The notes beneath the pieces are model-generated. The model worked only from the letters and a program-made list of their open reading frames with translations. It searched no databases and was not told the DNA's origin. 64,000 bases of DNA, from NCBI RefSeq assembly GCF_047731265.1, contig NZ_CP159835.1, positions 1,054,001 to 1,118,000 on the forward strand. Reading direction: 5' to 3'. The position numbers and the translations under genes were made by a program. Position 1 is the stretch's first letter. Each line of letters starts with the position of its first letter. Source of the stretch: Patiriisocius sp047731265 (lineage in GTDB: Bacteria > Bacteroidota > Bacteroidia > Flavobacteriales > Flavobacteriaceae). This document shows, piece after piece, positions 43,760 to 52,879 of this stretch.

Positions 43760-44953
43760 ATGTACGGAGCAATTAAAGAACACCTTCAATCTGAAATCGA
43801 AGACATCAAAAATAACGGCCTTTTTAAAAGTGAGCGAATTATCACCTCGCCGCAAGGAGCAGAAATAAAAATTAATACTGGTGAAACGGTTTTAAATTTT
43901 TGTTCGAATAATTACCTAGGCCTCTCGTCGCATCCAGAGGTAATACAAGCGGCAAAAGATGCGATGGACACTCACGGCTTTGGTTTGTCATCCGTTCGTT
44001 TTATTTGCGGTACTCAAGATATACATAAAGAGCTAGAGGCGGAAATTGCCTCTTTTTATGAAACTGAAGACACCATTTTATATGCGGCTGCATTTGATGC
44101 CAATGGAGGGGTCTTTGAACCACTATTTGGAAAAGAAGATGCAATTATTAGTGATTCTCTAAACCACGCTTCAATCATTGATGGAGTGCGCCTTTGTAAA
44201 GCAGCCAGATATAGGTACGCAAACAACAATATGGAAGAGCTTGAAGAGCAATTGATTGCTGCCAACAAGAATGGTGCTCGTTTCAAAATAATTGTCACAG
44301 ATGGTGTCTTTTCTATGGATGGCATTGTTGCCTCTTTAGATAAGATTTGTGACCTAGCCGAAAAATATGACGCAATGGTAATGATCGATGAGTGTCATGC
44401 CACGGGTTTTATAGGGAAAACTGGACGAGGAACCTTAGAAGAAAAGCGTGTTATGGGACGCATAGACATCATAACAGGGACCCTAGGGAAAGCCCTGGGC
44501 GGTGCAATGGGAGGTTATACTACGGGTAAAAAAGAAATCATTGAAATACTCCGTCAACGATCTAGACCTTACTTATTCTCTAACTCTTTGGCACCAGCAA
44601 TTGTTGGGGCTTCTATAAAAGTATTTCATTTATTAAAAAATGACACATCGCTTAGAGACAAGTTAGAAGAGAATACAAATTATTTCAAAAAGAAAATGAT
44701 CGCGGCGGGATTTGATATCGTGAACGGTGATTCAGCAATCGTACCCGTAATGCTATATGACGCCAAGCTTTCTCAGGACATGGCAAACCAACTACTTAAT
44801 GAAGGAATTTACGTTACAGGATTCTTTTATCCTGTAGTTCCTAAAGATAAAGCAAGAATAAGAGTACAGTTATCGGCTGCACATGAAAAACAACATTTAG
44901 ATAAAGCTATTGAATCGTTTATCAAAGTGGGAAAAAACCTCTCTGTCATATAA
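43760..44953 (+). CDS. kbl: Glycine C-acetyltransferase (2-amino-3-ketobutyrate CoA ligase)
   Basis: 397 residues of an alpha-oxoamine synthase. FCSNNYLGLSSHPEVI, GLSSVRFICGT, DGVFSMDGIVASL, MIDECHATGFIG and the PLP-lysine in TGTLGKALGGAMGG are in place. It joins glycine and acetyl-CoA reversibly in threonine breakdown. I start at the ATG at 43760 (MYGAIKEHL) rather than the TTG two codons earlier. It lies 32 bases after the AddA-like gene. Confidence 0.94.
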   Translation: MYGAIKEHLQSEIEDIKNNGLFKSERIITSPQGAEIKINTGETVLNFCSNNYLGLSSHPEVIQAAKDAMDTHGFGLSSVRFICGTQDIHKELEAEIASFYETEDTILYAAAFDANGGVFEPLFGKEDAIISDSLNHASIIDGVRLCKAARYRYANNNMEELEEQLIAANKNGARFKIIVTDGVFSMDGIVASLDKICDLAEKYDAMVMIDECHATGFIGKTGRGTLEEKRVMGRIDIITGTLGKALGGAMGGYTTGKKEIIEILRQRSRPYLFSNSLAPAIVGASIKVFHLLKNDTSLRDKLEENTNYFKKKMIAAGFDIVNGDSAIVPVMLYDAKLSQDMANQLLNEGIYVTGFFYPVVPKDKARIRVQLSAAHEKQHLDKAIESFIKVGKNLSVI

Positions 44954-45017
44954 TAAACTTTTAAGCATAATATTCGTGAAAGCATTTGTGTTTCGGAAAA
45001 ATTTAATAGATTTGTTT

Positions 45018-45047
45018 TTGTTAATAAACTTTAACATCTTACTTTTG
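45018..45047 (+). promoter_or_regulatory. Bacteroidota-type promoter for the OmpA-family gene
   Basis: TTG at 45018-45020, exactly 19 bases, then TACTTTTG at 45040-45047. This fits the TTG-N19-TAnnTTTG primary sigma consensus perfectly and leaves a leader of about 28 bases before the ATG at 45082. It is the clearest promoter in the window and suggests strong expression. Confidence 0.85.
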
Positions 45048-45081
45048 CTTCAATTAACACTCAAAAATTAAACAATCAAAT

Positions 45082-46476
45082 ATGAAACATCTTAACAGTA
45101 TTTTAGTTGCTGCCTTGGTATTCTTAGTAGTAGGAGCAGCAAATGCTCAAGACGAAAACAACCCTTGGGCTATCGGGATAGGTGTCAACGCTGTTGATAC
45201 ATTTCCTGCAGGCCTTAGAGACGGTCAAAATGCCTCTGACTCTAGTAATGGTGAGCTTTTTGAAGAATTTTACAACGTCAAAGATCATTGGAACATCTTA
45301 CCTTCTATTTCTAGGTTATCTATTGGAAAATATTTAGGTAGTGGGTTCTCTTTAACAGGTGTTGGTACCGTTAATAGAATTAGTAAATTAGGTGAAGTTC
45401 GTATTGAAGATGATACTTATTTTGGATTAGATGGTGAAATCAAATACAGCTTTAGAGATATGATTGGCGGTCCTGGTGGATGGTTTGATCCTTCTCTTGG
45501 AGTTGGTGGTGGTTACACTTGGATTGATGATATAGGATTTGGTACTGCGAATGGTCTTGTAAGTCTTAAAATTTGGGTTGCGGAAAACCTTGCTTTTGAT
45601 GTACAATCTGGATATAAGCATTCATTCGAAGATTATGGAATTACCCATTTTCAACATAGTGTTGGTATTTTATTCAAATTTGGTGGAAAAGATACAGACG
45701 GTGATGGAATTTATGACCTAGAGGACGATTGTCCAGAAACTTTTGGTTTAGCTGAATTTAATGGTTGCCCTGATACAGACGGTGACGGTATTGAAGACAG
45801 ACAAGATGCCTGTCCTAATACACCAGGTTTAGCTGAATTTAATGGTTGTGCTGATTCAGACGGAGATGGTATTGCAGATCCACAAGATGCTTGTCCTACT
45901 GTTGCTGGTTTAGCTTCAATGAACGGTTGTCCAGATAGTGATAGTGATGGGATTACTGACGCTGATGATGCTTGCCCTAACGAAGCTGGTCCTAAAGCAA
46001 ATAAAGGATGTCCATGGCCTGATACAGATGCTGACTCTGTGTTAGACAAGGATGATGACTGTCCTAAAATACCTGGTACTGTTGCCAACAAAGGTTGTCC
46101 AGAAATTGCTGCTCCTACTCCAGCCGTAATGAAAACTTTAAACGACTATGCGAAAACTATATTATTTGATACTGGTAAAGCGAGCGTTAAAGACCAATCA
46201 AAAATTATACTAAATAATATTACTGCTATTTTAAAAGAATATCCTAATGCTAAATTCTCTATTGATGGTTATACTGATAGTGTAGGAGGTAATAAATCAA
46301 ACCAAATTCTTTCTGAAAAAAGAGCGAATACAGTTAGAGATTACTTAGTTACTAATGGTATTGCTTCTGATAGGTTATCTTCAATTGGTTATGGTGAAGA
46401 CAAACCAATAGATTCGAATAAAACGAAAGCAGGTAGAGCAAATAACAGACGTGTAGAAGTTATTCTTAAAAACTAA
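45082..46476 (+). CDS. OmpA family outer membrane protein with thrombospondin type 3 repeats
   Basis: 464 residues. Signal peptide ends VVGAANA near residue 22. Residues about 25-205 form an eight-stranded barrel. Five calcium-binding type 3 repeats follow, each with DTDGDGI or DSDGDGI and a cysteine pair (DACPNTPG). The last 110 residues are the OmpA domain: TILFDTGKASVKDQSK, then FSIDGYTDSVGGNKSNQILS and RANNRRVEVILKN, which binds peptidoglycan. It tethers the outer membrane to the wall. A perfect promoter precedes it and a strong terminator follows. Confidence 0.95.
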   Translation: MKHLNSILVAALVFLVVGAANAQDENNPWAIGIGVNAVDTFPAGLRDGQNASDSSNGELFEEFYNVKDHWNILPSISRLSIGKYLGSGFSLTGVGTVNRISKLGEVRIEDDTYFGLDGEIKYSFRDMIGGPGGWFDPSLGVGGGYTWIDDIGFGTANGLVSLKIWVAENLAFDVQSGYKHSFEDYGITHFQHSVGILFKFGGKDTDGDGIYDLEDDCPETFGLAEFNGCPDTDGDGIEDRQDACPNTPGLAEFNGCADSDGDGIADPQDACPTVAGLASMNGCPDSDSDGITDADDACPNEAGPKANKGCPWPDTDADSVLDKDDDCPKIPGTVANKGCPEIAAPTPAVMKTLNDYAKTILFDTGKASVKDQSKIILNNITAILKEYPNAKFSIDGYTDSVGGNKSNQILSEKRANTVRDYLVTNGIASDRLSSIGYGEDKPIDSNKTKAGRANNRRVEVILKN

Positions 46477-46520
46477 TACAAGAATAATCCTTTAGCCTTA
46501 TAAAAAGGATTAGAAAAATT

Positions 46521-46556
46521 AAATCCCTCAACAATTTAAATTGTTGAGGGATTTTT
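46521..46556 (+). terminator. Intrinsic terminator after the OmpA-family gene
   Basis: AAATCCCTCAACAATTT is followed directly by its complement AAATTGTTGAGGGATTT, with a T-run behind it. It stands 45 bases after the stop codon. Confidence 0.88.
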
Positions 46557-46630
46557 GTTTGAATATATACAACACAAAATAAAATAAGAAACACCTGCTA
46601 AAATTTAGATCCGTTTGTTATTTTTAAAGG

Positions 46631-49357
46631 ATGGTAGCATTCCTTGAAGATTCTCTCCAATACCTTAACAATAAACACGAAGATCTAGCTTCGCTCACGA
46701 TTATACTTCCCAGCAAAAGAGCTGGAGGCTTCCTGCTCAACTATATTAAAGGTCAAACAACTAAAACCAATTTTGCTCCAAGAATCATTAGTATTGAAAC
46801 CTTTATTGAAGCCGTAGCAGAGCTACAAATCATAGATAGTACTGAGTTATTATTTAAAAGCTACGAATCGTATTTAAAATTAGAAAGCATTAAAGAAAAA
46901 GAATCTTTTGATTCCTACAGCAGCTGGGCTACAACTCTATTGGGAGATTTTAATGAAATTGACCGATATTTACTCGATGCTCATTCCTTCTTTAACTATT
47001 TAGAAGCAGTACAAGATATTAATCACTGGTACCTTCAAGATGAAAGAACCGAATTAATTCAGAAATACCTAAACTTTTGGGAAAGCTTAGCATCTTTCTA
47101 TCATCTACTTACCACAAGCCTTACAAATGAACGGTTGGGGTATCAAGGACTCGTATATAGAAAAGCCGCTGAAAATATTGAAACCTATTGTAATAAGAAT
47201 AACTCACCGCATATATTTCTTGGTTTTAACGCCTTAAACAATGCCGAACAACAGATCTTTAAAGCCATATTGAAATCTCCAGTAAATGATGTTATATGGG
47301 ATACAGACAGCTATTTTATGGAAGACAAAGGACACAGTGCCTCCCTCTTTCTTAGGAAATACAAAAGCACCTGGCCTCATTATGAAAACAATGCTTTTAA
47401 TTTTATGCACTCCAATTTTGTAAAACAAAAAAATTTAACCTTTACTGCTGTTCCAAAAAATGTTGGCCAGGCAAAACACGTTGGAAATTTACTTTCTTCC
47501 TATACAAAAGAGCAATTAGATTCAACTGCGGTAATACTTGCCGACGAAAACCTACTCATACCGCTATTGCACTCTCTGCCCGACAATGTCCAAGAAGTAA
47601 ACATTACTATGGGTGTTCCTTTAAAGTCATTTCCATTCTCCGTGTACTTCGAATTATTACTTGGAACCAAAAACAAGAATAATGACGAACTCTACTATTA
47701 TAAAGATGTTATTAATTTGCTCAATCACCCATTTATACAAATTTTAATCTCTGATAGTCTGGAGATCATAGACAAAATAAATACCGCCAATAGCACACAT
47801 CTTTCAAAAGAAGCAATTCTTAGTTTAACTGTAAAAGAAAGTCGTCCGTTTTTAAATATAATATTTAAAAAATGGGACGATGGACCTGATGCTATTCAAA
47901 ATTGTATAAATCTATTGGGCTTCGCGATTTTAAAAACCTCCAAAAATACTATTGAATTCAACGTCCTTCAAAAATTACACGAGGGCCTCACTCAAATTGG
48001 CGAACTTGATCAGAAATTTTCTTATCTAAAATCACTTCAATCTATTGAAAATTTGTTCAGTCAATTTTTAGCAACTTCAACACTCGATTTTAAAGGAGAT
48101 GCATATCAAGGACTGCAAATTATGGGAGTGCTCGAATCACGTGTTTTAGATTTTAAGAATGTTATTTTAACTTCAGTAAATGAGGGTACATTACCCTCAG
48201 GTAAGTCAAACGCTTCTTTTATAACGTATGATTTAAAAACAGCCTACGGACTCCCAAAATTCACCGAAAAGGATGCTATTTACACCTATCACTTTACCCA
48301 TTTGCTTCATAGGTGTGAAACCGCAACCTTTATTTATAACACACATTCTGAAGGGCTCAATACTGGTGAAAAAAGCAGGTTTTTGCTTCAATTAGAAACA
48401 GCAAATTTAACTACCCACAAAATAACACACAACCTCGTTGCTCCCAAAGCAACCATTAGAATCCCAGAACTAAAGAAAATTGAAAAAACCGATGACGTGC
48501 TGCGCCGTATTAAAGAAATCGCAAAAAAAGGATTTTCTCCGTCGGCATTAACAAACTATATCCGAAATCCAATTGATTTTTATTTCAATAAAATTTTAAA
48601 CATTAACGACGTTGAGGAAGTGGAAGAAACTATAGCAGCAAACACCATGGGGACCATTGTGCATAATGCCTTAGAGTATTTATACAAGCCTTTAATCAAT
48701 ACTGAACTAACCATAGTTGCTTTAAAAATAGTCAAATCTAAAGTAAGTAAAGAAATAGCAAAACAATTCGAAACCGTTTTTAAAGGAGGCAATTATAGTA
48801 CTGGAAAGAACCTGCTCATTTTTGAAGTAGCTAAAAAGTACGTTTTAAACTTTATTGATCACGAAATTAAAAATATTGAAGCTGGAAATAAGATTACCGT
48901 TCTTCGTTTAGAACATGATTTAATCATTCCAATACAGATTCCCCAATTAGATTTTGAGGTAAACATTCGAGGAAGCGTAGACCGTGTCGACAAATATAAT
49001 AACCAACTAAGGATCATTGATTACAAAACAGGAAAAGTAAACCAAAGTGAAGTCGAAATAATAGATTGGAGCGTTTTACGAAAAGATTATAAATACAGTA
49101 AGGCTTTCCAAGTATTGACATATACCACCATGTATAATGCCAACAAAGCCAGCACAGATACTGAAGCAGGAATTATTTCATTCAAAAATTTATCTGGTGG
49201 GTTTTTAAAATTTGGAATTAAGGAGTCTGTTGGTAGTCGTAAAAAAAATCAAAAAATCGACCAAGAAGTTCTAGCGCTATTTAAAGAAGAATTAATCCAA
49301 TTGATTTTAGAGATCTGCGACCCTTTAATTCCATTTATCGAAAAAGAAATAAAATAA
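46631..49357 (+). CDS. PD-(D/E)XK nuclease family protein, AddB-like
   Basis: 908 residues. The N-terminal part has TIILPSKRAGGFLLNYI, the degenerate helicase-like start of AddB-type proteins. The C-terminal nuclease is clear: FSPSALTNYIRNPIDFYF, HNALEYLY, NIRGSVDRVDKYNNQLRIID and YKTGK. It probably works with the AddA-like protein at 40575 in double-strand break repair. A Bacteroidota gene order with kbl and ompA between the two subunits is retained. Its stop codon overlaps the next start by one base. Confidence 0.88.
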   Translation: MVAFLEDSLQYLNNKHEDLASLTIILPSKRAGGFLLNYIKGQTTKTNFAPRIISIETFIEAVAELQIIDSTELLFKSYESYLKLESIKEKESFDSYSSWATTLLGDFNEIDRYLLDAHSFFNYLEAVQDINHWYLQDERTELIQKYLNFWESLASFYHLLTTSLTNERLGYQGLVYRKAAENIETYCNKNNSPHIFLGFNALNNAEQQIFKAILKSPVNDVIWDTDSYFMEDKGHSASLFLRKYKSTWPHYENNAFNFMHSNFVKQKNLTFTAVPKNVGQAKHVGNLLSSYTKEQLDSTAVILADENLLIPLLHSLPDNVQEVNITMGVPLKSFPFSVYFELLLGTKNKNNDELYYYKDVINLLNHPFIQILISDSLEIIDKINTANSTHLSKEAILSLTVKESRPFLNIIFKKWDDGPDAIQNCINLLGFAILKTSKNTIEFNVLQKLHEGLTQIGELDQKFSYLKSLQSIENLFSQFLATSTLDFKGDAYQGLQIMGVLESRVLDFKNVILTSVNEGTLPSGKSNASFITYDLKTAYGLPKFTEKDAIYTYHFTHLLHRCETATFIYNTHSEGLNTGEKSRFLLQLETANLTTHKITHNLVAPKATIRIPELKKIEKTDDVLRRIKEIAKKGFSPSALTNYIRNPIDFYFNKILNINDVEEVEETIAANTMGTIVHNALEYLYKPLINTELTIVALKIVKSKVSKEIAKQFETVFKGGNYSTGKNLLIFEVAKKYVLNFIDHEIKNIEAGNKITVLRLEHDLIIPIQIPQLDFEVNIRGSVDRVDKYNNQLRIIDYKTGKVNQSEVEIIDWSVLRKDYKYSKAFQVLTYTTMYNANKASTDTEAGIISFKNLSGGFLKFGIKESVGSRKKNQKIDQEVLALFKEELIQLILEICDPLIPFIEKEIK

Positions 49358-50202
49358 TGATGCAGATAAAGAAAAACAATGTGCTGCGTAACTCTGAAAA
49401 AAAACCGATACTCTATGATGTTTATTTTAACAAAACCAACACTACTAAGCCAATCGTTATTTTCTGCCACGGTTATAAGGGTTTTAAAGATTGGGGAGCA
49501 TGGGAACTTGTTGCGGAGTATTTTGCCAACGAAGGATTTTTCTTTTTAAAGTTTAATTTTTCACATAACGGAAGTACACTTGAAGAACCCATCGATTTTC
49601 CAGATTTAGAGGCTTTTTCGCAGAACAACTATACCAAAGAACTTGACGATCTTGAGCAAATTATAACCCATATTTCCAGTACAAAACAATACGATCAAGA
49701 GACAAATACAAAGGACATTAACTTAATTGGACATAGCCGTGGCGGTGGAATTGTTCTCATAAAAGCAGAAGAAAACACAGGGGTAAAAAAAGTAATTACA
49801 TGGGCCGGAGTTAGCGATTATAAATCAAGATTTAATATTGGGAGTGACCTCTTTAATAATTGGAAATCTACCGGTAGATTTTATGTAACTAACGGACGCA
49901 CAAAACAAGAGATGCCCCATGATTGGCAATTCTTTCAAGACTTCATTACAAATGAAAATCGATTAACAATTCAAAGAGCAGCCGAAGTTTTAAAAAAACC
50001 CCTACTCATTATTCACGGTATAGCAGATCCTACAGTCTCGATTGATGAGGCTAAAAAACTACAAGGGTGGACTATAAATAGTCGTACTCATTTTGTAGAA
50101 AATGCAAATCACGTTTTTGGAGCAAGCCATCCTTGGGATACCAATTCATTACCCAATCATCTTGAAGAAGTAGTTAAAAAATCTTGTGAATTTCTAAAAT
50201 AA
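49357..50202 (+). CDS. Alpha/beta hydrolase
   Basis: 281 residues. VIFCHGYKGFKDWGAWELVA is the first strand and oxyanion loop, the nucleophile elbow is LIGHSRGGGIVLIKA, and IIHGIADPTVSIDEAKKL and ENANHVFGA carry the likely Asp and His of the triad. No signal peptide, so cytoplasmic. It resembles dienelactone hydrolase or serine aminopeptidase-type proteins; substrate unknown. It overlaps the AddB-like gene by one base, so it is translationally linked to it. A second ATG directly follows the first. Confidence 0.88.
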   Translation: MMQIKKNNVLRNSEKKPILYDVYFNKTNTTKPIVIFCHGYKGFKDWGAWELVAEYFANEGFFFLKFNFSHNGSTLEEPIDFPDLEAFSQNNYTKELDDLEQIITHISSTKQYDQETNTKDINLIGHSRGGGIVLIKAEENTGVKKVITWAGVSDYKSRFNIGSDLFNNWKSTGRFYVTNGRTKQEMPHDWQFFQDFITNENRLTIQRAAEVLKKPLLIIHGIADPTVSIDEAKKLQGWTINSRTHFVENANHVFGASHPWDTNSLPNHLEEVVKKSCEFLK

Positions 50203-50226
50203 ATAGTCTAATTTAGCAACATATTT

Positions 50227-50300
50227 GGGGGATTAGCTCAGTTGGCTAGAGCATTTGGCTGGCAGTCAAAGGGTCATCGGTTCGAATCCGATATTCTCCA
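50227..50300 (+). tRNA. tRNA-Ala (anticodon GGC)
   Basis: A full cloverleaf can be drawn over 74 bases. The acceptor is GGGGGAT with ATTCTCC and includes the G3-U70 pair that marks alanine tRNAs. The D arm is GCTC/GAGC, the anticodon loop CTGGCAG with anticodon GGC, and the T arm ATCGG TTCGAAT CCGAT. The final CCA is not encoded. Confidence 0.96.
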
Positions 50301-50474
50301 CCTTGTTCTCTGAAGCTCCGTTTTTTTTTGCGGAGTGTGGGGGAACTGTTCAATTAAAGACCCTATTTAAAAAATATCCAACAGGGCTGCAATACACAAG
50401 TCTACTTAAATAAAAAATATTAAGGACAGTCCCCTTTAAGTAAATTCATAAGAATCTTGTACCACCAGAAGCAT

Positions 50475-50509
50475 AAAAGGACAAATCCCAATTGATGATT
50501 TGTCCTTTT
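50475..50509. terminator. Intrinsic terminator
   Basis: AAAAGGACAAATC and GATTTGTCCTTTT form a perfect 13-bp stem around a 9-base loop, with A and T flanks on both sides. It separates the tRNA from the convergent universal stress protein remnant and could work in both directions. Confidence 0.85.
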
Positions 50510-50583
50510 ATCCTTTTGACTTTTTATAAAACTACGCTCTCTCCTTTAAAATCAATAGTGGTTGTGTAGTAAAAAACTCCTTT

Positions 50584-51288
50584 TTAGAAATTATTCCGTT
50601 TTGACCCAATAGTTTTTTTGAAAAACCCATCCTTATTTTTACGTTGCAAGACACACAAAAGTTCCGGATTAAATGCTGAGAAATGCTCTGTGATTCCCTG
50701 GAATACCGTTGCGTTTTCCGAAATTTTTATATGCTCAGCGATTGCCATTAATTCAGGTTGTAATGTTCTGTAATTCTCGGCAGTATCAGGTGTTACAACA
50801 CGAAACACATTTAGTTTAGCGTTGAAATGGTCTATAAATGATACTAGCGTGTCTGATGCTTCGGTAGATTCGATTTTTGCATTTTTCATGGCAAATAAGA
50901 TAGCGTCAAACCTTCTAAAAAGATAATCTTTAGGAACTACAATTAATGGTGTTTTAGTTTGTCTTATAATCTTAGTAGTAACGATTCCTAAATATACCTC
51001 ATCTTTAATGCTCGTGCTTTGTGGAGACAGCACAATCAAATCTATTTTAAGTACCCTAGAAAGTTCTGCGATTCCTTCAAAAATATCACCCCCAATAGGT
51101 TTAGAAACCACCTGTACATCCTGAGTATTTGTGTTTTCTAAAACCTCCTTTAAGATTAACTCTGTGTTTTCAGTCTTAATGTACGTAACATAAATTCGAG
51201 CATTATAAATTGCCGCTAAACTTGTAGCATAACGTAGATTGGTGATTCCGTTTTCAACAGAAGCTACTGGGACTAAAATATTTTTTAT
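50584..51288 (-). pseudogene. Universal stress protein gene that has lost its start codon
   Basis: The frame is open for about 235 codons and parallels the intact neighbour at 51403: KNILVPVASVENGITNLRYA at the start, LIVLSPQSTSIKDEVYLG in the middle, and ELLCVLQRKNKDGFFKK near the end. Where the neighbour has ATG AAA AAT, this copy has ATA AAA AAT at 51288, and no in-frame ATG, GTG or TTG follows until a GTG about 60 codons in. The region after ARIYVTYIKT is also about 17 residues shorter than in the neighbour. It may be a recent pseudogene of a tandem pair, or use an unconventional start. Confidence 0.65.
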
Positions 51289-51402
51289 TCTCGAGCATAA
51301 TTTTATTTCAGCACCAATAGATTTTCTATAAATGACAGGAAAAAGTACTGCTATTTTGAGGGTTACATGTCAAACTAGCTGACTATTGACTTTTCGATAA
51401 AA

Positions 51403-52194
51403 TTATTGAGCTGTTAATATTAGTAGTGGTTTCGAAGTATGAAAGTCTTTTTTCAACACTACATTTTTTTCCCAGAGCTTAGAGAAAAACCCTCGATTTC
51501 TTCTTACCACACAAAGCATGTCTGGACTGTTTGTCTGGAAGTACTCTAATATCGCTTGAAATGTTGTGGCGTTTTCGGTTGTTGTGTAGTTGTTTTTAAG
51601 TTTCTCTAACATACTACTTACTTTTTTCATTTCAGTCGTACTATCTGGAGTTTTTACGTGCAATAGATTTATCTTCGTTTCAAATTTACTCGCAAATTTT
51701 CTTAGAAGTTTTAATGCTCTTTTGTCTTCGATTGTGCCATTCTTAAATGCCATTAAAATAGTTTTTGGCGCTTTAAAAACGGCTCCTTCTGGCACAACCA
51801 AAGCTGAGATATTTGTGTTTTTAACTAGCTTTCCAGACATCTTCCCAAGATATACTTCTTCTCTAATAGAGTTACTCCTAGGCGAAAGCACCATTAAATC
51901 TACAGGTACATGTTTGTTAAACCGCTCAACAGATTCCACAATAGCGCCCTTGATAGGATGAGAAATAACAGTCACGTCCTTCTTATCCACTTTTGATAAT
52001 ACATCCTTCAAGATGTTTTCACTATCCTCTTTCATTATCGTGTTTACTTTTGATAAACCACCCACTTTAGAAAGCTCTTGAAATACAGAAATCACATATA
52101 CATACGCATCTAACTCTTGTGCGAGATCAATTGCATATTGTAAATTACTCACTGCGTTTTTGTTGGAACCAATGGGAACTAAAATGTTTTTCAT
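51403..52194 (-). CDS. Universal stress protein (tandem UspA domains)
   Basis: 263 residues from the ATG at 52194 (MKNILVPIGSNKNAVSNLQY). The first UspA fold has LMVLSPRSNSIREEVYLG. A second, shorter half begins KTILMAFKNGTIEDKRALKL and ends CVVRRNRGFFSKLWE. UspA proteins are cytoplasmic and help survival under starvation or stress, some by binding ATP; the usual G-x2-G-x9-G(S/T) ATP motif is not clear here. An in-frame ATG 30 bases upstream was not chosen because family members start at MKNILVP. Confidence 0.88.
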   Translation of the reverse strand: MKNILVPIGSNKNAVSNLQYAIDLAQELDAYVYVISVFQELSKVGGLSKVNTIMKEDSENILKDVLSKVDKKDVTVISHPIKGAIVESVERFNKHVPVDLMVLSPRSNSIREEVYLGKMSGKLVKNTNISALVVPEGAVFKAPKTILMAFKNGTIEDKRALKLLRKFASKFETKINLLHVKTPDSTTEMKKVSSMLEKLKNNYTTTENATTFQAILEYFQTNSPDMLCVVRRNRGFFSKLWEKNVVLKKDFHTSKPLLILTAQ

Positions 52195-52239
52195 GCTAAA
52201 AGAAGTATTTTTGTGCTTCGGCAAAATTAATCCTAAAAT

Positions 52240-52740
52240 ATGATACGAAAAGCGAAACCTTCAGAAATTGTTGAACTAATCACAATAACGAATGCTTGTG
52301 CAGTAAAAATGGCTTCAGAAGGTATTTTTCAATGGGACGAAAACTATCCTAACACACAAGCGTTTGAAAAAGACCGCATTAGTGGCGAGTTGTATGTTCT
52401 TATACATCAAGATACCGTTATTGGTTGTATCACAATTTCAACCAAAAAAGATGAAGAATATAACCAGATATCTTGGCTAACCGAAGACAAACTGAATTAT
52501 TACATACATAGACTTGCGGTACATCCTGATTTTCAACGCTGCGGAAATGCAAAAAAATTGATGGATTTTGCTGAAATGTATGCAAATCAACAAAAGGCCA
52601 TTTCGATAAGACTGGACACCTTCAGTAAAAATCTCAGAAACCAAGAGTTTTATAAGGCCCGCGGTTATACCCAATTAGACGATGTTTATTTTCCGAGACA
52701 AACAGAGTTCCCTTTTCATTGTTATGAATTACCCCTATAG
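52240..52740 (+). CDS. GNAT family N-acetyltransferase
   Basis: 166 residues. The fold is clear: IRKAKPSEIVELITI at the start, VIGCITISTKKD, the acetyl-CoA motif IHRLAVHPDFQRCGNAKKLM near residue 88, and ISIRLDTFSKNLRNQEFYKA with the C-terminal YxxxGY (YKARGY). Substrate unknown. It is divergent from the universal stress gene, 45 bases apart. Confidence 0.9.
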   Translation: MIRKAKPSEIVELITITNACAVKMASEGIFQWDENYPNTQAFEKDRISGELYVLIHQDTVIGCITISTKKDEEYNQISWLTEDKLNYYIHRLAVHPDFQRCGNAKKLMDFAEMYANQQKAISIRLDTFSKNLRNQEFYKARGYTQLDDVYFPRQTEFPFHCYELPL

Positions 52741-52879
52741 GCAATTTAATGGAGCAATCCCAAAAACCTTAAGAATTTTCCTTAGCGTTACGCAGTTTAA
52801 AGAGCGCAGTTAAAATCTATGAGGTCTTCCTATTTATAGTAGGGAAAATAGATCGCAAAGTGTAGCTTTGCAATCCTTA

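Noticed and set aside
40575..49357. Kbl and OmpA genes as an insertion between two recombination subunits
   Set aside because: This order is, to my knowledge, common in Flavobacteriia, so it is not a disruption.
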